A DNA stretch of 64,000 nt from an uncultured Bacteroidales bacterium (GTDB lineage Bacteria > Bacteroidota > Bacteroidia > Bacteroidales > Muribaculaceae), in assembly GCA_902800715.1 (NCBI GenBank), contig CADCFN010000002.1, forward strand, positions 248,001 through 312,000, read 5' to 3'. The notes beneath the pieces are model-generated. The model ran no database searches. It was not told the DNA's origin and worked only from the letters and a program-made list of their open reading frames with translations. Shown here one piece after another: positions 52,838-61,616 of the stretch. A program made the translations under genes and the position numbers. How positions within the stretch are numbered: position 1 is the stretch's first letter; the number at the start of each line of letters is the position of its first letter.

Positions 52838-53977
52838 TTAGTTGCTATAATTCTTGATAATATACTGCCATGCCTGTTCCTTGTCATCCAAATTGATGAC
52901 ACAATCCGGCTCCATACAGGTGTCATCGACGGTGGCGGCATCGGGACGTGCAAAGAACTTGCAGGAAATGCTACCCAATACCCCGGTGTTCGGGAGTCGG
53001 TACGGTAACACTTCGCCATAATGGGATGGCGAGAAAGTGGATGTCGTGCCGACAATGGTACCGATGTGGTTGTCACGGGCTACGGTCAAGAGAATGCCTG
53101 CACTGCTGTAGGACTTTGGACCCATGACGAAGATGACATTCCCCTCATAAACAGCCGGTTGCTGGTAATCGGCAGGAATCTTGGGCGAAGGCATCTCATA
53201 GAGTTCGTCCTTGTGGCCGTCATTTTCCCATCTGGCCTTGACAGCGGCGATTTTGGGATTATAGGTCGCCATGAGATTTGAAAAACGCATAAAATTGGTG
53301 TAGTGCTCCAAATTCTCAACAGGATACAAGTGCTGGAGTAACTCGTCGCAGAGGCGACTACTGCCGCCGCCATTGTATTGAACGTCCACAACCAGCGTCT
53401 TGATCTTCTTTGCTTCCATCTCGGTGAACATATCATCCAAGAATGCCTCGAAGGGGGATTCGGGGATATCGAAACACTGATTGAACTGCAGATAGCAGAT
53501 GCTCATGTCAGGAAAGATGGTATAATCATAGAGGGCATCGTGTTGGCACATGATACAGTCAATGCCTGCTGCACTCGATTCTGCGGCCTCGGGCTCCTGT
53601 TTGCCTGTGTTTTTCCGCTCCTGCAAGCGCTGTTCAGTGGTTAGCTCGGTGTGCTTGTCGTGGAGCGGGCCCAAGACTGCGATGAGGGTATCGACAAAGT
53701 CCTCGTCCAACTGGATGCTTGCACATTGCTTGAGGAGTGAATCCATCTTGGCAAACCATTCGGATCGACGCTCGGCCTTAATATAATAAGGGTGCGTGCC
53801 AGCCACCATATCCATAAACAGGATGGCGTCTTTCTGATACTTATTGCCCGACAGGTATTCATTACTGGACTGGTAAGCTGAATCATTCAGAATCTTGAAC
53901 TTACTTACGTCCTGGGCCGTGGACCATTGCCAACCGGCAATGAGGATGATAAATATATAAATAAACCGTTTCATCAT
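52838..53977 (-). CDS. Secreted S41 (C-terminal processing) peptidase-like protein
   Basis: 379 residues. Signal peptide (MMKRFIYIFIILIAGWQWST, cleavage near AQ), a helical N-terminal part, then an S41 tail-specific protease-like core: YLQFNQCFD, LVVDVQYNGGGSS (about 200) and GPKSYSSAGILLTVARD (about 295) with the likely nucleophile Ser. No PDZ domain is obvious. Family enzymes process periplasmic proteins; the catalytic Lys was not located with confidence. Lies between an outer membrane barrel gene and the BamE-like gene, consistent with an envelope role. Confidence 0.8.
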   Translation of the reverse strand: MMKRFIYIFIILIAGWQWSTAQDVSKFKILNDSAYQSSNEYLSGNKYQKDAILFMDMVAGTHPYYIKAERRSEWFAKMDSLLKQCASIQLDEDFVDTLIAVLGPLHDKHTELTTEQRLQERKNTGKQEPEAAESSAAGIDCIMCQHDALYDYTIFPDMSICYLQFNQCFDIPESPFEAFLDDMFTEMEAKKIKTLVVDVQYNGGGSSRLCDELLQHLYPVENLEHYTNFMRFSNLMATYNPKIAAVKARWENDGHKDELYEMPSPKIPADYQQPAVYEGNVIFVMGPKSYSSAGILLTVARDNHIGTIVGTTSTFSPSHYGEVLPYRLPNTGVLGSISCKFFARPDAATVDDTCMEPDCVINLDDKEQAWQYIIKNYSN

Positions 53978-54022
53978 ATCTAGTTTCCTACTATTATCGA
54001 TTATCCTCTACTTATCAAATAG

Positions 54023-56392
54023 TTACATACGTGCTTTCTGCTTCTCGCCGGCACCGGTACCACGGTACTTGCTGCCTGCACTGTTGAACTTCCAGGTAAG
54101 GTCAAGTAAGAACGTGCGGCGGGCAGGGTTGCTCGTGGTCAGCTCGCGGGGGCCGAAAATTGTAGCCCCGGCCTTACTAGTGTTGAAAATGTCCATGCAG
54201 CGTGCGTCAACAGTCAGTGAGCCAAGGTGCTGCAGGCTGATATCCTTCTGCACTCCGATGCCGCTATAGAACCTGCTCTTGGTGATGCGGAAGTTGTCAT
54301 AGTCACCTCGTGATGTCACTTGCATCATGACATTCAGGCGCCAGGCGTGCGGCAGTTCGATGTCGTTGTTCCACGTCAAGCCCAGATACGGGTGGTTCAG
54401 CGTGAGGATGGAACCGTCGGCGGTCGGCGTCTTGTAGTTCTGGAAGATGGCAATCGCCGTCCATGTGGGATGCCAGCAACCAAACACGGGCCTCAACGAC
54501 GGCATGATGGTCAGTCGGTTATAGCTCTCCTTGCTGTTGATGGGATGCACGAGGCTGATGAGCGGATCCTCGGAGCCGGGATAAGGCTCGGTGGACATCG
54601 TCTCGGAGTCCTTGATGCGTGCGTAGTTCAGCGTCAGGTTCATCCACTGGTAGGCGGCATTGAAGACCAGACTGTGGGTGTAGGTGGGCTTCAGGTAGGG
54701 ATTGCCGCTCTGATAGCTGTAACGGTTGATATAGACGGTCGAACTGGTGAGGCTGCTGTAGGCGGGGCGCTGGATGTCGCGGCGGTAGGACAGCGACAGC
54801 TGCACCTTGCCCACCGGAGCCGACACCATAAACGTGGGGAACCAGTCGCCATAGTCGCGGCACATCTCATCCTCGCGCTCATTGAAGTTGTAGTAGTCAT
54901 TCTTCAGATGCTCGTAGCGCAGGCCCACCTGGGTATAGACCAGACCAAAGCGTCTGCCGAACTCCACAAAGGCTGCCGTTGACGACTCGTTGATCTCGGT
55001 GTCGGTGGCCTTGACGGGAACACTTGCCGTTGCCGAGAACGAGTAGGCATCGGTGCGGTGGTTGTAGGAGTATTCACCGCCCGCCGAAAGGTTGCCCTGC
55101 CAAACGGGGTAACTCAGGATGAGCTTCGAGGCCCAGAAGTTGTTGCGGCTGCTGGTGTTGCTCTCGATGCTGCGGCTGACGGTGACACCGTCCAGGACGG
55201 TTGCCTCGCTGGTGCTGCCCGGCGTCTCGGTGCGGTCAAACAGGCCGTCCACGTTGAGGTCAATGCCCAGGGAACCTACCTTGCCGTTGTAATAGGCATT
55301 GAAAATGTGCTTCCTGAAACGGTCGTGCTGCTCGACGTCGCTCACCGAGCGCTCAGTGAAAACGCCATTCACATAGCTATCGGTGGTGAACTGGTCACGG
55401 AAGTCGGCGCTAGGGTGGCGGTCATACTTGTAAAAAGCACCCATGCTGTGCTTGTCGTTGAACATATAGTTTATCTGCAGTTGGGGCGACAAGCCCTTCC
55501 AGATGTTCCTGCCCTCCTGCGTGACAAGGCCCTCGACCCGGTCAGGGCCCACAAAATAAGACAACTGGTTTTCCTGCAACATCTTTGAGTGGCCGTAGCG
55601 GCCTGCCCAGAACGAGGCGGTGATGTCTAATCCACCCGTTCGGTAGTTCAGGTCCAGATTGTTGGTAATCGTGTGGCCATACTGGTACATGCCCGTCAGG
55701 TTGTCTTGGAAACTGAAGCCTTCGCCCTGCGCCTTCTTCAGCGTGATGCGTACGACGGCCTTGGTCGAGGCGGCATAGCGTGCACCGGGGTTCTGGATGA
55801 CGTCAACGTGCTGGATCTGGTCAGAGCGCAGGCGGGACAATTCGCTCACATCCTGCACCTTGCGGCCGTTGATATATACCTCGGCCTCGCCGCGTCCCAG
55901 CACCGTCACGGCGCCATCGCGCTTGGCCTCCAGCGACGGCACGCGGGCCAGCGCATCGGCCACGGTACCAGCCTTCTCAAGGATGGTGCCCTCGACAGTG
56001 GTGCGCATGGCCTCGCCCTTGACGCGCGTCTTGGGCAACTGGCTCTTGACCACCACTTCACCAAGCATCAGCGATGCCTCATTCATCTTGACAATCAGGC
56101 CGTCTACCGGGTTCAAGAATTGTGTCTCATAGCCGATACTAGACACCTTCAACAGACCGTCATTCTTAAGGGTCTGGATATGGAAATGGCCCTGCTCATC
56201 GGTCATTGCACCCTGAACAAATGCAGAGTCGGGTAATGACAGCAGCACTACGTTCACAAAGGGCATTGGCTCGCCTTTCTCGTCAAGCACTGTACCAATC
56301 ACATCAGGCGTATTGGCAAAAGCCATTGTCGCCATCATCAAGGCAACCATCACGGTTGTTAATCTTAAATTCACAGTTTTCATAATAGACAT
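54023..56392 (-). CDS. TonB-dependent-receptor-like outer membrane protein with carboxypeptidase-regulatory-like domain
   Basis: 789 residues. Signal peptide (MKTVNLRLTTVMVALMMATM, AFA; the ATG three codons later at 56383 is an alternative start). Carboxypeptidase-regulatory-like domain (about 28-110: VIGTVLDEKGEPMPFVNVVL), a plug domain (VVVKSQLPKTRVKGEAMRTT, VYINGRKVQDVSELSRLRSD, VDVIQNPGARYAASTKA), then an OMP_b-brl_3-type barrel ending in SKYRGTGAGEKQKARM. Clearly paralogous to the protein at 47986 in plug and C-terminal motif. Lies 35 bp after the LiaF-like gene and upstream of the S41 peptidase. Confidence 0.87.
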   Translation of the reverse strand: MSIMKTVNLRLTTVMVALMMATMAFANTPDVIGTVLDEKGEPMPFVNVVLLSLPDSAFVQGAMTDEQGHFHIQTLKNDGLLKVSSIGYETQFLNPVDGLIVKMNEASLMLGEVVVKSQLPKTRVKGEAMRTTVEGTILEKAGTVADALARVPSLEAKRDGAVTVLGRGEAEVYINGRKVQDVSELSRLRSDQIQHVDVIQNPGARYAASTKAVVRITLKKAQGEGFSFQDNLTGMYQYGHTITNNLDLNYRTGGLDITASFWAGRYGHSKMLQENQLSYFVGPDRVEGLVTQEGRNIWKGLSPQLQINYMFNDKHSMGAFYKYDRHPSADFRDQFTTDSYVNGVFTERSVSDVEQHDRFRKHIFNAYYNGKVGSLGIDLNVDGLFDRTETPGSTSEATVLDGVTVSRSIESNTSSRNNFWASKLILSYPVWQGNLSAGGEYSYNHRTDAYSFSATASVPVKATDTEINESSTAAFVEFGRRFGLVYTQVGLRYEHLKNDYYNFNEREDEMCRDYGDWFPTFMVSAPVGKVQLSLSYRRDIQRPAYSSLTSSTVYINRYSYQSGNPYLKPTYTHSLVFNAAYQWMNLTLNYARIKDSETMSTEPYPGSEDPLISLVHPINSKESYNRLTIMPSLRPVFGCWHPTWTAIAIFQNYKTPTADGSILTLNHPYLGLTWNNDIELPHAWRLNVMMQVTSRGDYDNFRITKSRFYSGIGVQKDISLQHLGSLTVDARCMDIFNTSKAGATIFGPRELTTSNPARRTFLLDLTWKFNSAGSKYRGTGAGEKQKARM

Positions 56393-56427
56393 TTAATTAT
56401 ATAAAATACATGATACAAATAACTCAT

Positions 56428-56991
56428 TTACTGTTTGACGCTCACTCCGCCAAAAAAGTTGCTAGCAGTGATATGAATACAATGAGCATCCTTGTCGGGG
56501 CAAGCCACAGTCTCGTTGCCAACGCCACCGATGAAGCTATGACTGTTGACGACGACGTTAACCTTGTCGGGGACCATAAGCTCTACCCCGCCGAGGAACG
56601 TGTGGATGTCAATTTCCTCGTCCTCGGTAATGACGGCATCGCTCAAGTCCAGACGCAGCCCGCCACAAAAGGCGTCAAGTCGTGCCCCATGGAATGTTTC
56701 ACCCTTATAGATGTACTCGTCGGCGCCAAACCTCGCATAACAGCAGATGCGTTTGCCGTCTTCACCTAAAGGCAAAGGTCGTTGAAGCCACTGCGACGGA
56801 TTCTTCTTGAAACTGTAGATAACGAGTTCACATCCGATATAGAGCAAAAGGATAGGTCCAAAATACATTGTCCATGGTTGCTCCATGTTCAGGTGAACGA
56901 TACCCCACATGTCAGCCAACTTCAACAGGGCTGCCACGATAAAAATAATTCCGATGATTGTTCTTCTAGTCATAACAGTTGATTGTTTCAT
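56428..56991 (-). CDS. LiaF-like membrane protein (cell-wall-stress type)
   Basis: 187 residues from ATG 56991 (ATG 56973 is the other candidate). Two N-terminal membrane helices (TIIGIIFIVAALLKLADMWG, YFGPILLLYIGCELVIY), then a cytoplasmic beta-helix-like domain with LDAFCGGLRLDLSDAVI, IDIHTFLGGVELMVP and SHSFIGGV repeats as in YvqF/LiaF C-terminal domains. In Firmicutes, LiaF restrains an envelope-stress two-component system; in Bacteroidetes such proteins sit near LytTR regulators, as here (divergent at 57257). First gene of the unit with the barrel protein, S41 peptidase and BamE-like lipoprotein. Confidence 0.82.
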   Translation of the reverse strand: MKQSTVMTRRTIIGIIFIVAALLKLADMWGIVHLNMEQPWTMYFGPILLLYIGCELVIYSFKKNPSQWLQRPLPLGEDGKRICCYARFGADEYIYKGETFHGARLDAFCGGLRLDLSDAVITEDEEIDIHTFLGGVELMVPDKVNVVVNSHSFIGGVGNETVACPDKDAHCIHITASNFFGGVSVKQ

Positions 56992-57029
56992 GCAGCAATT
57001 ATGGGCTGCGTGTTCATATTTTTCGACAG

Positions 57030-57060
57030 CAAAGTTGCAGCCAAATGCCCGTTCCCACAA
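57030..57060 (-). promoter_or_regulatory. Putative promoter of the LiaF-like unit
   Basis: Minus strand: TTG (57058-57060), 20-nt spacer, CAACTTTG (57030-57037; first base differs from TAnnTTTG). Confidence 0.4.
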
Positions 57061-57216
57061 GTTTTTGGGATATTCTGCATGGTTATGTGACGAATGGAAA
57101 ACAATTTGGGATGAACGGCAAAAATGTGATGAATGTTTTACAGAAATTATCGATTACTGACATCTATACCTATTATAAATAGAAGGACATTACAAATAAA
57201 AAATGAATGATTTCTT

Positions 57217-57247
57217 TTTGCACTGTGCCCAACTTGCAGTACCTTTG
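57217..57247 (+). promoter_or_regulatory. Promoter of the LytTR regulator gene
   Basis: TTTG (57217-57220), 19-nt spacer, TACCTTTG (57240-57247). The ATG at 57257 follows within 10 nt, so the transcript is nearly leaderless. Confidence 0.65.
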
Positions 57248-57256
57248 CATTCCGAT

Positions 57257-58189
57257 ATGAGCAAAGGACAAAAAGACACCATCACTACCCGCATCATCAG
57301 CTGCATTTTCATAGTTATTGCATTGGCAATATTCAAGCCTTTCGGCTTGGAGAAATGGCAATGGATGGCTTGTGTCCATCTGCTTGCTATAGGATTACTG
57401 GGGATTGCCTGCTGCATGGTGACCGAAGGCATCCTGAAATACATTGTCAAGAAGCCCAGGTCCTACAATCAAGGTGTCGATTATATCATCAAACGAAACC
57501 TGTGGTTCCAGTTCATCAACACCCCACTGGTCGCTCTTTCCATCTGCCTTTACCGCCACTTTGTGATGAGTGACAAAGTAGCAGCCAACGTGCTCAGTTG
57601 GAGTAATTTCATTGAAACATTGCTTATTATTGCCTTCTGCTCCTTCGCTATAGGGCTCTACTGGCGTTTCAAGTTCCGCAGCCGTTATCTATCGGCAGAA
57701 CTGGAGGAAACACGTTTACTGAACGAGCAACTGCGCACGCTTCAGGAGAAAGCGGAACAACGTGCCAAGGATGCAGAAACTGCCTTAGCCAAAGACGTGA
57801 ATGCGGCATCGCAGCCCTCAACGACAGTTACCCGCCCCCCAATGGCAGTTACCCTCACCGGCACGACTAGCGAAACAGTCACGGTGCAGATTCCCGACCT
57901 ATTATATATAGAAGCGGTAGGCAACTATGTAAAAGTCTATAGTTACAGCGATGGTCAGGTGAAGTGCAATATGCTACGTGCCACATCCAAGCAGATTGAG
58001 GAAGAGTTGGGTGACTATCCCATGATAGTGCGCTGTCACCGCGCTTTCCTGGTCAATCTCGAGCAAGTGAAACAGTTTATTTCAAAATCCGGTACCATGC
58101 AATTGCTCATCAAGCATTGCCAGGAATCGTTGCCCGTATCACGCAGCAATATATCACAGGTTAAGGCATATTTAGTTTCAAATTCTTAA
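57257..58189 (+). CDS. Membrane-embedded LytTR-domain transcriptional regulator
   Basis: 310 residues. Four transmembrane helices in the first 150 residues, a coiled coil (ELEETRLLNEQLRTLQEKAE, about 155-190), a linker rich in Thr/Pro, and a C-terminal LytTR DNA-binding domain (LLYIEAVGNYVKVYSY, MIVRCHRAFLVNLEQVKQF, LPVSRSNISQVKAYL). No receiver domain, so it is not a classic response regulator; it looks like a one-component membrane sensor-regulator. The longer frame start at 57203 lies upstream of the promoter and is rejected. Divergent from the LiaF-like unit, a natural candidate target. Confidence 0.88.
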   Translation: MSKGQKDTITTRIISCIFIVIALAIFKPFGLEKWQWMACVHLLAIGLLGIACCMVTEGILKYIVKKPRSYNQGVDYIIKRNLWFQFINTPLVALSICLYRHFVMSDKVAANVLSWSNFIETLLIIAFCSFAIGLYWRFKFRSRYLSAELEETRLLNEQLRTLQEKAEQRAKDAETALAKDVNAASQPSTTVTRPPMAVTLTGTTSETVTVQIPDLLYIEAVGNYVKVYSYSDGQVKCNMLRATSKQIEEELGDYPMIVRCHRAFLVNLEQVKQFISKSGTMQLLIKHCQESLPVSRSNISQVKAYLVSNS

Positions 58190-58294
58190 TTCCACAGTCA
58201 CGAGCCGGGGAGAAGTCATCATGTGATAATCCATCTATTTTCCACTGGTTTTTAGTGATAAAAAATTTTTTTTGAAAAAAATGTTTGGTTTGCG

Positions 58295-58324
58295 TTTGTA
58301 AACCAATTTTATTTTGTAATTTTA
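58295..58324 (+). promoter_or_regulatory. Putative ftsK promoter
   Basis: TTTG (58295-58298), 18-nt spacer, TAATTTTA (58317-58324; last base differs from consensus), 28 nt before the ATG. Confidence 0.4.
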
Positions 58325-58352
58325 CAACCCCAAATTATATCGATAGCAAATC

Positions 58353-60863
58353 ATGAGCAAAAATAGAGGAAACCAAAGTAAGAAAAGCACTGATAATCAG
58401 GGCTATTTCGGCCCTGACATCACGGGCGTTAAAGTGTCAAACGACTATATCAGGTCACAGGAGGTCGAACAAGCCATCGGCAATGAGCAGACCAGCAAGT
58501 GGCAACGCTTCAAAGCATTCTTCCAGAACGGGAGGTTGCGCTTCGCCACAGGCATCATTATGCTCATGACGGGCATTTACCTGCTGATATCGTTCCTGTC
58601 CTACTTCATGTCGGCAGGAATGAGTGACCAGAACCGTATCACCAACTACTCAATGATTGAGAACGCTCAAGTTCCCGACCAAATCCGCAATGCCGGAGCC
58701 GCTGCGGGAGCTTCGTTGAGCGATTTCTTCATCTCCAGTGGTGTGGGCGTTGCTGCCTTCATCATTGTGGTGTGGTTCATCACGTTAGGCTTGAGACTGG
58801 TTCGCAAGGGCAAGAAAGCACATTTCTTCCAGTACACTTTCGTATGCCTGTTCAGCATCCTCACTTTCTCGATGGTGGTGGGCGCCGCCACCTATTTCAT
58901 GAAGCCCATTACATTCTTCCCGCTTGGCGGCTACATGGGTTTCTACATCAACAAGTGGTTACTTGGATTGCTGGGACTCTACGGCATGATTGCCGTGAAC
59001 CTGATTATGCTCATGGCTTGGTTTTTCCTCACCTACCAGACCATTCATGCCCTCTACGAACAGCTGCAACGGGAGATTGAGAAAAAACGCAGCCGCAGCA
59101 AGGAGGAAGCCGAGCAGGTGGTGAGCCAACCTGGAGAATCCACTTTTCTGGGTGGTGAGCAGCGTGTGACCGATATTCCCAGTAACGACACCGATGAGCG
59201 AAACAGACCGTTTCCCTCTATGAGGCCCCGCAAATCTGGTGGTAACAAGTCGAACAACAAACAGACAGAAAACGGTGGTGAGACGGCTCACCTGAAACCC
59301 ATCGCTGCTGCCCGCGGTGAAGCTACCAACCCTCATGACCCCACTGGCGAATACCGCCATTACCGCTTCCCCACCCTAGACCTGTTGCAGGACATCCGCA
59401 TGAACCCCAACAGCGTCGATAAGCAGGAACAAGACGAAAACAAGGAGCGCATCCGCGACACCTTGAACAAATATGGCATCGAGATTAAGGAAATCATGGT
59501 GCATGTGGGCCCCACTGTAACACTGTTTGAGATTGTACCTCAAGACGGTGTGCGTGTCAATAAGATTCGCAATCTTGAGGATGATATCGCCTTGAGCCTT
59601 GCAGCCCTCGGCATCCGCATCATCGCTCCAATGCCCGGTCGCGGTACAATCGGTATCGAGGTGCCCAACCGTGACCCGCAGGTGGTGCCCATGCGCGAAG
59701 TGCTCGGTTCCAGAGCATTCCAGGAAACACGCGCCAAGCTGCCCATGTGCTTGGGCTGCACCGTGAGCAACGAGGTCTTTATTGCCGACTTGACCAAGAT
59801 GCCGCACTTGCTGGTGGCTGGTGCCACTGGTAAAGGTAAATCGGTGGGACTTAATGCCATCATTACATCTCTGCTCTACAAGAAGGGACCATCAGAGTTG
59901 AAGTTTGTCCTTGTTGACCCCAAACGTGTGGAGTTCAGCGTATATGCCGACTTGGAGAAGTACTACTTTGCCAAAGCTCCCGGCGAGGAGAAAGCCATCA
60001 TCACCGATACCGACCGCGTTATCAAGACGCTGAACTGCCTCGTGCAGGAAATGGAAGACCGCTACCGTGTGTTTGAGGAAGTGAAGGTGCGCACAGTTGC
60101 CGACTATAATGACATGTGGCGCCGTGAGCTGCGCGAGGTGCGTGATGAGCATGGCGAGAAGAAATACCAGTACATGCCCTACATCGTGGGTATCATTGAC
60201 GAGTTCAGCGACATGATTATGACCGCGGGAAAAGAGGTTGAGACGCCTCTGGTGCGTATTGCACAGAAAGCACGCGCCGTCGGCATCCACATGATTATTG
60301 CTACCCAACGCCCGTCGTCCAAGGTCATTACCGGTCTGATTAAGGGTAACTTCCCTGGCCGTATCGCCTTTGCTGTAGCACAGCGCATCGACAGCCAAAT
60401 CATCATCGACCGCACTGGAGCCCAGCAGCTCATCGGTCGTGGTGACATGCTGTTCCAGATTGACGGCGAGCTGACACGTCTGCAGTGCCCGTTTGTCGAT
60501 ACACCCGATATTGTGCGCATCTGTGACTATATCAAAGAACAGGAAGACAACGACCGCGACATCAACCACGAGGAGCCTTACATGCTGCCCGAGTATGTAG
60601 GCAACGACGAGGGCGGCAACAGCGATGCCAACGTGGGCAACGTCAAGGACCGCGACCCGCTGTTTGAGGAGGCAGTGAGGTTCGTTGTTTCGAGCAACAC
60701 GGCCAGCACATCTTCCCTGCAGCGTCGTTACGAGATTGGCTATAACCGTGCGGGCCGCCTGATGGATCAGATGGAGCACGCCGGTATCGTGGGACCTGCC
60801 CAAGGCAGCAAACCCCGCCAAGTTCTTGTCAGCCCGATGGACATTGAACACCTGTTCTCGTAA
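58353..60863 (+). CDS. ftsK: DNA translocase FtsK
   Basis: 836 residues. N-terminal membrane domain with four helices (from about residue 68 to 230), a charged linker (about 240-340), then alpha/beta motor domains with Walker A GATGKGKSVGLN (about 491) and Walker B YIVGIIDEFSDMIM (about 611), and a C-terminal gamma winged helix (LQRRYEIGYNRAGRLMDQM) that reads KOPS-type DNA polarity sites. Couples chromosome dimer resolution and segregation to division. Shorter linker than E. coli FtsK, usual for Bacteroidetes. Ends in a terminator. Confidence 0.96.
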   Translation: MSKNRGNQSKKSTDNQGYFGPDITGVKVSNDYIRSQEVEQAIGNEQTSKWQRFKAFFQNGRLRFATGIIMLMTGIYLLISFLSYFMSAGMSDQNRITNYSMIENAQVPDQIRNAGAAAGASLSDFFISSGVGVAAFIIVVWFITLGLRLVRKGKKAHFFQYTFVCLFSILTFSMVVGAATYFMKPITFFPLGGYMGFYINKWLLGLLGLYGMIAVNLIMLMAWFFLTYQTIHALYEQLQREIEKKRSRSKEEAEQVVSQPGESTFLGGEQRVTDIPSNDTDERNRPFPSMRPRKSGGNKSNNKQTENGGETAHLKPIAAARGEATNPHDPTGEYRHYRFPTLDLLQDIRMNPNSVDKQEQDENKERIRDTLNKYGIEIKEIMVHVGPTVTLFEIVPQDGVRVNKIRNLEDDIALSLAALGIRIIAPMPGRGTIGIEVPNRDPQVVPMREVLGSRAFQETRAKLPMCLGCTVSNEVFIADLTKMPHLLVAGATGKGKSVGLNAIITSLLYKKGPSELKFVLVDPKRVEFSVYADLEKYYFAKAPGEEKAIITDTDRVIKTLNCLVQEMEDRYRVFEEVKVRTVADYNDMWRRELREVRDEHGEKKYQYMPYIVGIIDEFSDMIMTAGKEVETPLVRIAQKARAVGIHMIIATQRPSSKVITGLIKGNFPGRIAFAVAQRIDSQIIIDRTGAQQLIGRGDMLFQIDGELTRLQCPFVDTPDIVRICDYIKEQEDNDRDINHEEPYMLPEYVGNDEGGNSDANVGNVKDRDPLFEEAVRFVVSSNTASTSSLQRRYEIGYNRAGRLMDQMEHAGIVGPAQGSKPRQVLVSPMDIEHLFS

Positions 60864-60884
60864 TTTAACTCCTTTTAAAATATC

Positions 60885-60911
60885 AAGAGTGCCCAGGTTG
60901 GCACTCTTTTT
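60885..60911 (+). terminator. Rho-independent terminator after ftsK
   Basis: AAGAGTGCC (60885-60893) / GGCACTCTT (60900-60908), 6-nt loop, followed by T-run. Confidence 0.85.
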
Positions 60912-60956
60912 GCAATCTATCGTAACTAGAGTTTCAGAAAACCAGATTATTTACAA

Positions 60957-61571
60957 ATGACAATGAAAAGAATCCATATCGCAATTCTCATGGCCCTGGC
61001 CACTATGGTAGCCGTGGCACAGTCGCCAAGCGCCATACTCGACAAGTGTGTAGCCGCCCTCAATGCGGGCGGTGGTGTCACTGCATCTTACAGCATCACC
61101 TCGACTCAAGGCGACAGCAAGGGTACAATTGCTATGCAAGGCAACAAATTCCGTCTTTCGTCACCCGATGTCAAGTGCTGGTACGACGGCAAAACCCAAT
61201 GGTCATGGTCCCCAATGACCAACGAGGTAAACATTACCACGCCCAATCCCAGCGACCTGCAGATGACTAACCCCCTTGCCACGGTTCAGCACTTCAAGGC
61301 CAACTTCAATATGAAGAACGCCAAGGCAAAAACCGCCAATACACCAGTCATTAAACTCACCCCGAAGAAGAAAAAAGATGCCGTCAAGACCATTTGGCTC
61401 TACTTCGACGGCTCGACCTCGCTGTTGCGTACAGCACGCTTTGAAATGAGCGATAAGTCGGTATATACCATTAAAATTACCGGCTATAAGCACAAATCAT
61501 TACCCGCATCGACATTTACATTCGATAAATCACAGGTCCCTGCAGGAACCGAGGTTGTAGACTTGAGATAG
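60957..61571 (+). CDS. LolA-like outer-membrane lipoprotein carrier protein
   Basis: 204 residues. Signal peptide (MKRIHIAILMALATMVAVAQ, from ATG 60963; 60957 is also possible). The mature part has the LolA-type open beta barrel strands: KGTIAMQGNKFRLSSPDVKCWYDGKTQWSW, and SLLRTARFEMSDKSVYTIKI. LolA-like proteins shuttle lipoproteins through the periplasm. Follows ftsK, an order common in Bacteroidetes, but a terminator separates them. The DUF445 gene starts 45 bp later. Confidence 0.82.
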   Translation: MTMKRIHIAILMALATMVAVAQSPSAILDKCVAALNAGGGVTASYSITSTQGDSKGTIAMQGNKFRLSSPDVKCWYDGKTQWSWSPMTNEVNITTPNPSDLQMTNPLATVQHFKANFNMKNAKAKTANTPVIKLTPKKKKDAVKTIWLYFDGSTSLLRTARFEMSDKSVYTIKITGYKHKSLPASTFTFDKSQVPAGTEVVDLR

Positions 61572-61616
61572 TCAAGCGTTAGAAGCTTTGCAGACAAACC
61601 ATAACAGAAAATAGAT

